A program made the position numbers and the translations under genes. Positions 45,654 to 56,990 of a DNA stretch of 64,000 bases are shown in pieces (positions within the stretch are counted from its first letter, which is position 1; every line of letters begins with the position of its first letter). The notes under the pieces were generated by a model that saw only the letters and a list, made by a program, of their open reading frames with translations, ran no database searches and was not told the origin of the DNA. Location: NCBI GenBank assembly GCA_015680905.1, contig CM027382.1, positions 19,627,501 to 19,691,500 of the forward strand, given 5' to 3'. This DNA is from Coptis chinensis. Taxonomy: Eukaryota > Streptophyta > Magnoliopsida > Ranunculales > Ranunculaceae.

Positions 45654-45830
45654 TTAAATATGCAATATAACTTCAAAATATTTTCTAAGAGTTACAAATT
45701 TATTTGCAGCTTTAACACATGACTCTAAGTTGTGCTCATCAAGAGAAGAATTACGGCTTTGAACATGCGTCCATGCTTGATATTCCAAATCTCTAGCTTC
45801 TAGTACCTCCTTGTAGAACCAACAAAAACA
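45654..45830 (-). pseudogene. unidentified exon-like segment in the CACTA element
   Basis: On the minus strand a pyrimidine-rich stretch ending TTCTACAAG precedes an open segment beginning 'EVLEARDLEYQAWTHVQ' and 'LDEHNLESCVKAANKF'. The composition looks protein-coding (charged helical) unlike the flanks. I do not recognise it; it could be a fourth captured exon or a transposase relic. Confidence 0.35.
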
Positions 45831-46043
45831 TATAATTAAACTAATCACATTCTTTATATAGCTATTTTCAATTGCAAACACTAAACTCAGTACAGAGAAA
45901 TCCACTACGTTCTCTACTTTTCTTTTCCATTACATGATACTAGTGTAATCGCGCTCACACAAGCAGGCACACACGCACCCATAGAAAATAAAAAAATAAT
46001 AACACAAAAGAAGAAAGTCGAGCAGTAGGACCCACCCCCCCCC

Positions 46044-46170
46044 AAATTCATCACATATCTTGTTATGGCATAGTTAATTCATAAGGAAAAGTCGTCCATC
46101 CACCCCCCAAACACATTCATCACATATCTTGTTATGGTATAGTTAAGGAAAAGTTGCCCATCCACATTAA
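46044..46170. repeat. ~70-bp tandem duplication in the CACTA element
   Basis: TTCATCACATATCTTGTTAT occurs at 46047 and 46117 with similar flanks (ATAGTTAA, GGAAAAGT, CCATCCAC). Confidence 0.7.
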
Positions 46171-47462
46171 ACTAACAAAGAATCCCACAATAGTGCACAA
46201 CACCGTAACTTTAATCAAAGCTATTTCAAACAACAATGTATATAGAGTATAGACACTTAACAACTAATCTTTTTCCATCGGAAAATGCTATAAACAGGAA
46301 ACTCATTGCAAGTTATCAGCAAAACAAACACATCAATGCACATAAAAATTTACCTGAAACTAGTTAGTAGACTTTGTCTTTCCAAACTCCCTAATATTAT
46401 GAGCGGAAAAGTGAACAAGTGATCCTAGCCTTCAACAATTCATGTGGTAACTTTTCCATCCACCAAGTAATGTTGTGGCAACAGTACAACATACGAAATC
46501 AAAACAAAACCTATAAGTGAAACAGAATTGCAAGCACACACTTCTTCTACTATACCCAATCAAACAAGCAGTACAACGAACGGGGAGGGGGGAGGTAAAC
46601 TAAAAGAAGTGAACTACTAGTGAAATTAGGAATCTAGTGATTCATCTTGGATCTCAAGAAGTTCGCATTTTATGAATATAACGGGCTAACTATGAATGCA
46701 CTAAATAAAATTACAATGAGCATCTATGGGCAATCTTTAAATGGTTGTTCTTGTTAGCATTGGCTATTAGCATATTATAAGCATTATCTAAGATAACCTG
46801 AAACTTTTACAGAAATCATAAGAAGCTTGCAGCATATTAGATAACCTTAACTCTAGTTATTCAACTCTACGTGTTTATTGTACCACACAGCAGGAAAGCC
46901 CCTGTTCGAAGCCACCTGTTCGCAGCCACACACAAACTGATACCTTTATACAATGAATGAAAAATGCTTCCATAAAGACTGGCACATTCAAACTAAAACA
47001 GTCTTGGATTAGTAGGTCTAGTATAACTATTAATACCACCTCAATATAATAAGAAAGCCCCAGGTCAAATAGTTGGATATCTACCTAACTTTTTTTGCAG
47101 TAGTATGACATTCTTTTCGGATTCACTAACTAATGATCGGTAAACGGATGCTTTCTATCCCCAATAGAGACGGATTACTGGGTAAATATATAGGAAGTGG
47201 ATACAACTGAAAGTTTCGTATACGCGTCTACCTTTTCAAAATAGTAACTGCAAGCTAGTTAGTGTTGACACCTAGAATCAGTGAAAGGGCAATGACTTGG
47301 AGCAGATCACTTCAAAATGACTAAATTAGTTGGTGGAAAGAAATGTATTTCATGAGTTCAAAAAAAAAATCTTCTGAAGAACAAGATAGGAATATACTTT
47401 GAAAGATATTGAAAATTATGTTGAGGTGCTTATATATATATATATATATATAATAGTACATA

Positions 47463-48683
47463 CCATTAACAACCATTTCCATAGATATGTAGCCACCCAT
47501 CATGTTGATAAATTTAGGATCCACCTTTTCTGCTAGGTCAGTCTGAACAAATTGCATTTTCCAATGGAAAATTAGTTTAGATAATTTATTATTCAACTTA
47601 TAAAGATGATTTGGGAGGAGAAGGGGGATCAAAACAAGGTAATAATTATCGCCTATCAAGACAAATGTGTAGCATAGCTCTAGTATGTAAAATATGTTTG
47701 GTATGTATTTGAAAAGTAGATGAAAAAAATGAGAGCACATGCCACAACAATGTCATTATAACATATGTAAACAATTGAAGTACGAATCTTGAGTTTCAAA
47801 AAAAGGTCATATGTAAACATTTCTGGTATCCAACAAAGAAAGATAATGACAGATGGAGTAATTAGATCGTGTGAAATTCAAACAATTAAAAAACAGAGGC
47901 TCGTCGCTAGCAACAGATAAGAAGCGAGAAGAGATACTATTATTTACACAATACCATGGTGATTGTGCTGAACCAAAATTCAATTCCTACATCTTGAATA
48001 CAAATTTAAAATGAAAAGTGAACGAGTTGACCAGAAACTGATTTCATTCGTAAAAAGGCATTTCTTAAGAACAAACATAACATCCTTTTCTCACTTTAAA
48101 ATGTCAAAGGTTTTAGCATTTCTTTTACCTCAGGATAGAGCACATTGATACGGATTCCTTGACGTTTGTATGCAGGAAAGAAGTGATCTAGTAAATAACA
48201 CCACACCACCTATGGTATTACCATACCAAGGAACAATGCATCAGGCAACAGAAAAAGACAAGTATGCATTCATAAGTGAATAGCAACTAAGCAAAATAAA
48301 AGAAAAACACACCTTTGGAGCGAGAGTATATAGAGTGCGGAAGCATCGGATAAAAGTCCGGCAGGGCGCCATGTTTATAATCACACCCTGCTTCTTCCCC
48401 CCTAGCATGGCTTGTATCTGCACATGGAACAAAAATTGAATATGGTTTATATAATGTCTAATACATTAATAAATTTGTAATAACAAAAACAAGACGCATA
48501 CCGCACACTGAGTGCAGTCAATAACATCAACCAAGTTAACATTAACAGCATGTCTCCAAGAACTAGTACCATCAGTTTTATCATCATAAAATGATATAGC
48601 AATACTTATACCAGCACAATTAATACATATATCCAATCTTCCATATGTTTCCAAATGCTTCTCAAAAGCAGCGGCCACTACTC
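47463..48683 (-). pseudogene. captured short-chain dehydrogenase/reductase (SDR) fragment, four exons
   Basis: Exon-like blocks in order on the minus strand: 48502-48683 ('AFEKHLETYGRLDICINCAG', 'WRHAVNVNLV'), about 48328-48420 ('MLGGKKQGVIINM', then shifted to 'YPMLPHSIYSRSKG' with the YxxxK catalytic pair), about 48130-48175 ('KRQGIRINVLYPE'), and about 47463-47570 ('FVQTDLAEKVDPKFINMMGG'). Introns with GT/AG borders remain between them, so the capture was from genomic DNA. The N-terminal cofactor-binding Gly motif and the C-terminus are missing, and exon 2 has a frameshift. The parent is an NAD(P)-dependent plant SDR; the substrate is unknown. Confidence 0.75.
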
Positions 48684-48839
48684 CTGCACCATTACCAATG
48701 ATTACCTCATGTTATAATAAATATATATATATTCACCATATGTAAATAAATGAAATAAACATTCTCTTACTTGTATTAGTGACGTCACATTTGACGAAAA
48801 TAGCTTATGGATGAAAATTTAAGTTAGTATTATGATGAA

Positions 48840-50860
48840 ACTTGGCAATCTCTGAAGCTCTTCGTGCTCAGCTGCCTCACAATGAACCTTTGCAGCATCA
48901 AGCAAATGCTTGAAATATCCAACGTGAGTCTCTATCTTTTTTTCATCAAATCCATGAATGTGTTGGTCCGATGCTGCAGACAATTGTCTAAAGACAGGAA
49001 TAACATTCTTCAACTCTGCCACTGTGGAGTGTACTTGCAAATGTTAGAAAATAAGCTCAATGAAATGCAATTCGACAGAAATAAGAAAATGAAAAAGATT
49101 GTGCATGACCAGCATAACAATAGTAGAGATTACTAACATAATTTAGACAATTAACTGAAATAATATATTGTCTAAGACATTCGAGTTCAAATCAGCTTGA
49201 ATATGGAACAACCTTGTGAATACATTGAGAAATTACTCTCTCTAGTGTTCCTTTGCAATCATACATTGGGCTACTCTTGAAGCAAACTTGTTGTATGTTG
49301 GAAATGTGCCTCTAAATCAGACTTTTTTTTTCTCATTTCATTCCCTTGTTGGGAGAATTAGGGGGTGAGGAGGTTTGGGGACAAGCAGTTGTATTAATAA
49401 TTTATGAAAGGTAAATTTCAAGCAATACATAATAAGCCATCTACATGAACCTAAGACATCCCACTAGGTGGGTACCCCAGGCACGTGGGACCACTCAGAA
49501 TGTGACACCACTCACTCAGCTACTACAAAAACAAGGAGTTGTACTAATATTTTATGAAAGGTAAATCACATAGCAATACATAAGAAAAGGGTGAGTCCGC
49601 CACCTGCATGAACCTAAGACATCCCCACTAGGTGGGTATCCCTGGAACCACTCATAATGTGACATCCAAGAGTCCAGGAGGGTTTCACTTGGCTACTTCA
49701 AAAAACAAGGGAAATGCAGCAATTTAAATCAACACTGCAAAATAACAGCCCTCTAGTTCACCACAAAAACCTCTAAATTTTTCATCTTCTTTTTTCCTCT
49801 TTTCTTTTTAAGTATTACCCAATCCCCTTTTCTCCCTGGTGAAGGGAACCCAAGACCACGGGCCAAACTTCCCAAGTTTTGAGTCTTGATCAGTAGGCCG
49901 CTGGACGACCACAAGATCCTCTAAAACCCAAACTCTTCCTGTCTTCACACGAGGATGACCAATAAAGGAATAACTATGTTCATGACATTACCAACATTTA
50001 CTTCAATGGATGATATAGAAAAAAAAAACAATTGAATTCAGGTCATGTTCAGAATAAGGCTCTAACTGGAAGGAATGCACACACAATGAGCTCTCAGGTG
50101 CACTTACAAATGGTGAGAAGAAAGAAATTGGGTCACTGACCTCATCTGCAGTCCTCTTTGTCTTCTCAGAAGGTAATGCGTGATCTTTGAGAACTTTTGT
50201 AATGCAACACCTGCATCGAACCGGAGCGTATAATTTGAAGGTGCCAAATGGATGGCTTTAAGCAACGTCTTCTTGCAATCTTGCCATTGTTTAGCCTCAT
50301 AATGTGTACGAGCAAGATAAAGAAGTACTTGAGTGTCGGTGTTATAGTAAAATTTCCACAAACAATTTTGATACTGTAAAAGGCGAAAAGCAAATAATAA
50401 GTGTATGCCAAATAGCAATAAATGATGAATAAAATATACATAATAAATGAAAAGAAGGAATCATAAGGTTGACTTGCCATTTTGATAGCTGAGGTAAATT
50501 GTCCCTGAGCAAAATAAACATGTGCTAAATTTATCCAAACATCTGGCATTTGGACAAAAATGCTTCCACTAGCAGCTTCTTTAACCTAAATTAACAAAGA
50601 TTAAATCAGATCTCAAAAGTTCAATTAGACATGAATGTTCAGACTTCTATTAGGATCTTGAGAACTAGGAAAAGTCGACTCAACCAACCTGCATAAAAAT
50701 ATCTTTGGAAACGTCAAACTGTTTTTTTTTCATGAGAACCAACGCAATAGGCCATTGGCAACATATAAATTTGCAGTATGTTGAACTAGAACCTACATCA
50801 TAGCATTAAGTGATATTTGAGGATCTTTGTTGATTTTTAAATACCTCAGCAATTTCTTCA
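48840..50860 (-). pseudogene. captured CTR9/VIP6 (Paf1 complex TPR subunit) fragment
   Basis: Exon-like blocks on the minus strand: about 50690-50860 ('VQHTANLYVANG', then 'KKKQFDVSKDIFMQ'), about 50480-50586 ('PDVWINLAHVYFAQGQF'), about 50140-50374 ('KFYYNTDTQVLLYLARTHYE', 'TLLKAIHLAPSNYTLRFD') and about 48840-49030 ('STVAELKNVIPVFRQLSAAS', 'HGFDEKKIETHVGY'). They follow the order of the central TPR region of plant CTR9 (VIP6/ELF8), which serves Paf1C-dependent transcription and histone modification. Introns are retained. Early and late parts of the protein are absent and there are small shifts, so no CTR9 function remains. A 155-bp tandem duplication sits in the last intron. Confidence 0.8.
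49381..49690. repeat. ~155-bp tandem duplication in the captured CTR9 intron
   Basis: AGTTGTANTAAT...TTTATGAAAGGTAAAT, CATGAACCTAAGACATCCC and CTAGGTGGGTA recur about 155-160 bases apart (from 49381 and 49536). Confidence 0.7.
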
Positions 50861-50959
50861 GAATGAATGAGAAAAGTGAATACAAATTAGTTACCAATAA
50901 TAAAAACCTCACATGTGGTAAGGCGAAAAATAACATATGATTAGAAGAAATGACCTACT

Positions 50960-51278
50960 ATTTTATAAACTTGAGTTCCTAAGAAAACAGAGGAATGCAA
51001 TAGTATCCCAGACTCCTCCTCCAGAAGGGCACACTTTTTTCATAACCAAGAGAATATAATGCTTTTGTTATAATCCTCACAAATTCTACCTTTTTAATAA
51101 CTTGCTTAGAACCAACCATCTCTTCCCCCCCTTCAAAAGGTAAAGGTCGAGCCATTGATTCTCCTTGGAAGCTGGCGACAGGTTCAGAAAAAGATAAACT
51201 GCCTGAGAATCTCCTCACTCTTGTGGAAGACATTTTCACACATTTTGACGGTGGTTCATCGTTCTCTACACCTCCCAT
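50960..51278 (-). pseudogene. captured WDR26-like first coding exon
   Basis: From ATG 51278 the frame reads 'MGGVENDEPPSK', a Ser-rich stretch, 'ESMARPLPFEGGEE', and 'VEFVRIITKALYSLGYEKS', then one lost base shifts the frame to 'ALLEEESGILLHSS'. The last two blocks form the LisH motif of plant WDR26 proteins (GID/CTLH E3-ligase-related WD40 subunits), and the N-terminus matches that family's start. The CTLH and WD40 parts are missing. A CT-rich 5' leader upstream (52165-52240) may be the captured promoter/5' UTR and would drive transcription into the CTR9 and SDR pieces. Confidence 0.65.
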
Positions 51279-51539
51279 GAAATGCCCAAACTCAGCCCAT
51301 ATATACTCAACAAGGAAGTAAGTAAAAGATTATGCCTAAGAAGAAAAAAAAAATCAACTCAAACGCCACCATATGAATCACAGAGAACAAAAAAGATAAA
51401 CTCAAATAATAATGTCCCCATAGATTGGTCAAACACAATAGAAAAACTGTCACAAGCAGTATACCATCAAACATATACACAAGCATCCACGATTTCATTC
51501 TAACTTGAGGAAATTCAAGTATAACAAAAGGAATCATAA

Positions 51540-52284
51540 TGCATTTGCATCTATCAAGTCATTCAACCAAAACACATTAAAATAATCTAATTTCTAAAAA
51601 AAAACACAAACACCAAACCAATCCATAAACAAAACATGAAGGTGCATAATCAAACAGCAATAGTGCATAATAGGACATTGTCTAACACAATATACAGTGA
51701 CAATTGCAACAACAAGATTAGCCTAATAACTGAAAAAAATCAAAATTAAAAACCTTTCTTCATCAATAAAGTAACAAAATTTATCAAAAATTTAAGATCC
51801 TAATAATCATCAAGTTCTTTTATCATTTCAAAAACAAAGAACCAATTGACCACATAGCATTAAAAATTAATTAAATACAAACAAGCCCACCATATAAAAA
51901 ACAACAAACCCAAGAATCAAACGATTAAAACAAGCATAATCCAAGAAAAAGATAAAACCTTAGCAGATAATTGGGTTGCAAAACAAAGCCGAATCTCCCG
52001 ATCTAACTGACGAAAAAACTGAATAAGCAAGAATTGATTTTTTGCGTAATAGAATCAAATTAAAAGTCAAAATGGGTAAAATCCAATTCAAAACAAAACA
52101 AAAAATCAGTCAAAATCAATTTAAGAAATTATTACTTTGAATAATCTGGATCTGAAAACTCTTCTTCATCTTCTTTTGAGTTGGTGGAGTGTGTGTGGGG
52201 AGAGAGAGAGAGGGAGGAGACTAGAGAGTGTAGCGGCGGTGAGAGAGAGAGGAGAGAGAGTAAAGTTATGTTTTATATTTTGAG
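51540..52284 (-). promoter_or_regulatory. possible captured 5' leader/promoter of the WDR26-like gene
   Basis: On the minus strand a CTCTCTCC-rich tract (52190-52260) followed by GATGAAGAAGAG and a purine stretch resembles a plant 5' UTR. A donor-like AAAG/TAATAA site near 52136 could start a leader intron ending before 51278. This is inference from composition and position only. Confidence 0.3.
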
Positions 52285-52459
52285 ATTTTAATTTGCAACA
52301 GTTCTCAAACGATTTTTAAGCGTTAGCAATTAATTCATGAAATTCACAGCGCTTTATAACATTGCTAACGCTATATAAGCGTTGGCAACTTTCTAACGGT
52401 AAATAAGCTTTGCAAAGCAAAAAAGGTCCGTGTTGCAAATATTCTATTATGGTGTAGTG
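52285..52459. repeat. right subterminal repeats and TIR of the CACTA element
   Basis: Diverged GCTAACGCTNTATAAGCGTTGGCAA-type repeats precede the terminal GGTGTAGTG. The array is shorter than on the left. Confidence 0.8.
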
Positions 52460-52462
52460 AAA

Positions 52463-54113
52463 AGATCGATTTTAACTAGCTGAGTCTTCATAAATTAGTG
52501 TTTCTAGTCTTATGTTCTTTGACTCTTCTTCTTCTCGTTCTTTATGTTCTTTCTTCTTTATGGAAGGCTAATATTCTCCTTCAAGGGAGAAGATAAAGCC
52601 GGTGCTTAGGGTTTGTTGATTCTTTTGGTTCATGGTGTTCTTCAATCAGGTTAGTTCTTTATGTTTTTAGTTATTAGTTCCATTGCCCAGACCAGATGAT
52701 GGAAGTATAGATTAAGGTTTTTATTTATTGCAATTGAATATCATGCTAGTTTAGGGTTTTATTTATTGTAATTGAATATTATATTATTATTTTCTACTTT
52801 TCTTCTAGTTGTATAGTGTTTTAGAGCAAGGGAAGTATTCATTGTGTTTGCCTTAGATGGTGATTCATTGAATAGTTGCCCAAGCTTACATAAAAGGAAA
52901 GAAGATATTAATAGCATAAACATAGGAACACCCTTAAGTAGAGTTATTCGTTAACGATGTTTCGTCCAAGAGGGCATCGACACTCGCTCGTTTGCCTAAT
53001 TGTAGTCTACTTGTGAGAACAATCATGAAGAAAAAAGTCATTGAATTAAAAGTATTGGTGGATTCTAATATCTTGAATTCCCTCTCTTATAAATTCTCAA
53101 TAGTTTAGTTTAGTTTAGTTTAGCATTAGAATCTACAATATCTATAATAATAGTTTTTAATCCCTCAAACCCCCTTTCCAGTCTTGTCCTTCATATAAGC
53201 ATACACTTAAAAGTGGAACGATACCCTACTCATCCTTTACTCATTGAGGGATAATTAGGTTTTGATACACTTCTATTTTGTTCAATGACCATCATCTATC
53301 TACATCATCTATATACCATCTCACACACAAAAAGAGGCAAGGTCACAAGCCCACAGTCAGTTCTTAGGAAATCATACCCTTAACTTGGAGCATAATACTG
53401 AGATTTTTGAGAACCAGGGCAATCTGCAGTAGCAAGTCCTCTAGCAAGTTGATGAACTTCACCATCTTATGACAAGTTTCATTCAACCTTGTACTTTTCC
53501 TACTCATCAACAAGGGCCTCCCTCTTCTCATTATGCTCACCACTAGACTTTGTTTCTAGGTTGTTTACTTGATTTTTCTTTCTAGGTCCATCTCTTTTGA
53601 TTTTATGTGTTATTTGGAGTGTTTCTGAGTGATAGTTCAGTTTGGTGCGTTTTTTAGGTTGTAGTTAAATATATTAGTTTTATAATAATATTCTATTCCT
53701 ATAGCCCATTTTACTCCCTTTGTTTATAATTCTTCTTGGGAGTACAATCTAACTATCATCCATCTTCTTTCATCATTAATGCAATTCTTGGATTCCAACT
53801 TTTCTTACTTTCCCTATTCCAGCCACTGTGTACCTCAAAGATAATACATGTTTACTCTTAAGTGGAGAACATAATCACGAGTTTTAAGGAGTGGACTATT
53901 CGGTGCTTAAGCCAATGTAACTACCTTTTTGACTTTTAATCAAACGGATTACTAGTCTGTCGGGCTTAACTATTATAAATTGCACATCTTAGATCTCATA
54001 TTTCATCCCTTTTTTCACTCAAACATAATTAATCTTCACTTTCTAAGCTCAGTTTTTGTTGCATATTTGTTCTTAAACTCCCTCTCTTACAAGCTCGATC
54101 TTTTTTTCTCAGG
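52463..54113 (+). mobile_element. Athila D LTR remainder and decayed Athila internal DNA
   Basis: After the CACTA element the LTR resumes (AAAAGATCGATTTTAAC). GGCTAATATTCTCC...AAGGGAGAAG near 52565 resembles the 3' part of the LTR of Athila A. The LTR end could not be fixed. The rest up to 54113 has no coding sequence that I recognise; a TAGTT pentamer array lies at about 53106-53128. Confidence 0.45.
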
Positions 54114-55067
54114 ATGTCGACTCCACAAATCATTCCTGAACAATCTTTCCAAGCTATGATGGACTCTCCCTCTTATAGACTTCATTTTCGTGACTTCATT
54201 GCCGACATTGGTTGGTCTTCCCTCATTCTTCAACCCGAGCAAACTTATTCTCCAAGTTTGGCTGCATACTTTTATGCTCATATAGAAGACACAACTGCTT
54301 TCAACCGTGCACATGGTTTCTTCCTTGATGGCTTCACATTCCGACTTAGCGATACACACCATATTTTTCTTGAACCTCTAATAGCTATGGCTTTGGACCT
54401 ACCTTATCAAGAGCCAACCGCTACTCGGCCCTACATCTCTCAAAACACTTACAACTCCTTCTCTTGGCCTACCTTTCGCTACTCTTACGGTGTTGGTCTC
54501 TACAGGAAGAATGAAGCTGCACCTGGATAATAGTCTGACCAAAACATTCCCCTTGCAAGCATGATGATGACCGTAGGGAATGCAATGTTATTTATCCTTC
54601 TAAACATCATAGGCGATTGACATTTTTCTACTGCCAATGAGTCTTCCTGCATCGTCTTCAATGCACTTGCTCAGCAACATACATTTTTCAACATCACTCA
54701 CTGTGTAGTTTAGAATTTGAAATGAGCTCGGGACTTTCGACACCGTTATTTGCTTTTACCCATCACCGCCAGCCGCTTAATGAAAGTCTTCTTCCCATAG
54801 TTTTCGGCCAGTTTTACTAACTGTGTTATAGTAGATTCCATGTGTCCTGCAAATAAAATTATTCGTTCTTTATAGTTTTGGGTATGGCAACGTTGTTCAA
54901 GGTACCTGAAGAATGGTCCTTGCTACCCGAATGACAATAAAATGCTGCGACACTTGGACCGATCTGGTGCTACAAAATGGAGCAAACTATGGCAGGCCAT
55001 TATTAACTGGCGTGATGCTCAAAAGTGGCACTTCACACATGATGATCCTCGATTGGATGCGCCCTGA
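54114..55067 (+). pseudogene. Athila post-pol ORF (copy C), broken
   Basis: ATG 54114 opens a 138-codon frame ('IIPEQSF', 'FRDFIADIGWSSLIL', 'YSPSLAAYFYAHI', 'IAMALDLPYQEP') ending in a stop at 54528. Past it the frame continues with further in-frame stops to 'WRDAQKWHFTHDDPRL' near 55060. It aligns along its length with copy B (58775-59695) and, from 54690 onward, with copy A (3-368). The text G-W-x-x-L, L-Y/T-Y-S-P-x-L, Y-F-Y and A-L-x-L-P resembles the PF20167 plant-transposon family. At least four nonsense changes make it a pseudogene. Confidence 0.7.
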
Positions 55068-55288
55068 ATTTACATGTTGGGCTGTATATATATGTATTTG
55101 GTGTGCTCTTCCCTTTTTGTGGTGTGATATTTGTTTGTTTCTTTGTATGTTGCTTGTGTTCTCTGCTTAATGTGATATTTTCAGTTTTCTTTTGGTATAT
55201 TGTATATTGTGTTCAAATAACATTTTGTTGCAGTTTGTTCGCTAAATCTTTGCTCAAGCTTCTTAGGTATCTTCTTTCTCTCTTTTAC

Positions 55289-55325
55289 ACTTTGAAGAGA
55301 AAGTGTCCTTCTGTTACGGGGTGGT
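55289..55325 (+). other. degraded internal polypurine-tract module of Athila C
   Basis: ACTTTGAAGAGAAAGTGTCC followed by TTACGGGGTGG corresponds to the GAGGAC...TTTGGGGGG module at 581-617 in copy A, at the same place relative to the ORF. Confidence 0.4.
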
Positions 55326-55559
55326 TAGAACATTTTTTGCAAAAATTTAGCGTATTATTAGCTTGTTTATAGTTTTACTTTCTTTTCTTTTCAACGTATT
55401 TAGTGACAAATTCTTGTTTCCTTTTCTGTGATGAAAATTGTCTAGAAATCTCACCTTAGCATTAGGATGAGAATTTGTTCCTTGAAACTTAGGTTAATAC
55501 GTAGACAATAGTTTTTACATCTTTTCATGAACATTCATGCAATGAGTATCATTGACTGT

Positions 55560-56957
55560 TGATAATAGTGAAATTGATAGTTTTACTAATGAATAAAGCG
55601 ATGAAACTCTAAACGTAAGTAAAACTAAAATTGAACTATACTCGTGATTATCAAAGATTTCTACTCTCGATACTATTGAAGTAGAGTTGGAATAGAAGAT
55701 TTGTTCCACTCCTAGTTCTTTAGCATTCAAGTTTCCTATGACTATCAATCCTACCAAAGTCAATGAGAGTTTTACGAATTATACTACGAAATGCTACGGA
55801 ATACTAAAGTTTGAATCTAGAATAAGAATTAGGGGGGAATTGAATCCACCTTGAATCCAACTTAAGAAACTAGCATAGATTGTTGTAATCCAATGCTATG
55901 GTAAGAATTGGTCGTTCTAATCCCTAATTATACATGGCATCTCTACCAATTCATAACTAGCATGTGAGGACGTCCACCCATTCTCATAGCGAATCAACGA
56001 CCTTCTAGAGTGGAATAGACTCTTACAACAATTCTATACTACACAATCAAGTTTTCATCAAGGCTTCATCAAACCCCTCTAATGGAGGTTTAGCCTTGAT
56101 TCATCAAACTATCATTTCCATATGAAATTGAATAAGACATAATATAAATATTCTAACTTTATTAAATTTAATTAAATAATAATTGAAATCTAAATTAACA
56201 ACTAAGAAATCATTAAATAACAAGAATCGAAATTAATCTAAACAATCATTAAATAACAAAGATCGAATTTAACAAGAAATAACTATTTTATTTATCTAAT
56301 AAATGATACTCAACGATTCAAATAACTAATTTAAAACAAGGAATGAAACTAATTAATTAACTAATTCAAAAACTCAAAACTAGATCTATAAGTTATTAGC
56401 TAATGGCTACTTTCTATCCTTAGCTAATTGATTAATTCCGAGCTAAGTCTTGTGTGTGGAAATGGAGGAGACCAGATCCACATTTTCATGCATGAGTTGA
56501 GGGTCCATGTTTTGGACTGAAAAATCGAGCCCAAAGCCCAATTTCTTTAGTCCACAGGGCTTTTTTCAGTTAGCTTTGACTTCAACAGGCTTTTTGTCCA
56601 CTTTTTCTCCTCTGATTGGGTCAAGGTTTAGACCATTGGAAAGCTCTTTCCGAGTCAGTCGTTTTGACATAAGGTATGCCCAATTCCGAGGCCTGAGTCC
56701 AAAGATACAGTCTTCGAAAGTTCAGCTGACTTTTGCGTGCTGTTTCTGCCCGTCTTAGCCTTTAACAACAGAACTTCTTAGCAACCAACCCTTGCTCCTT
56801 TATATCGCCAAAGTGGCACATTTATGCACATAATTGACTTCAATGCCTGAAATATATAAAAGCACGTAATTAGCATTAACTCTTATTTATTACTCGCATA
56901 ATTGGTCTAAAAGTATTATTGTTAAAGGGTTAAAACTACAGTTTTGGGCTCTTATCA
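55560..56957 (-). mobile_element. 3' LTR of Athila B, ~1.4 kb
   Basis: Read on the minus strand it starts TGATAAGAGCCCAAAACTG right after the polypurine tract and runs to about 55560, where sequence matching Athila C begins. A TATA-like GATATAAAGG (minus, about 56798-56807) lies about 150 bp in. The end coordinate is placed by the loss of Athila C homology and is uncertain by a few bases. Confidence 0.65.
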
Positions 56958-56990
56958 AACCACCCCAAAACAGCATTTTGCTTGTCCTCA
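56958..56990 (-). other. terminal polypurine tract of Athila B
   Basis: On the minus strand GAGGACAAGCAAAATGCTG followed by TTTTGGGGTGGTT abuts the LTR start. It is equivalent to 2056-2092 in copy A. Confidence 0.7.

Larger units (their letters stand above)
45060..52459. mobile_element. complete non-autonomous CACTA (En/Spm) element with captured host genes, 7.4 kb
   Basis: Ends CACTACGCCATAACAG (45060) and CTATTATGGTGTAGTG (52459) are inverted repeats with 14 of 16 matches, and the 3-bp duplication AAA flanks both sides. Subterminal regions hold many GCAACGNTTNNTAANCGTTGC palindromic repeats, the transposase-binding arrays of CACTA elements. No TNPD/TNPA-type transposase is seen; instead, the minus strand carries intron-containing pieces of three host genes: WDR26-like (50960-51278), CTR9-like (48840-50860) and a short-chain dehydrogenase (47463-48683). 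It inserted into the Athila D LTR just after its TATA box. Confidence 0.9.
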
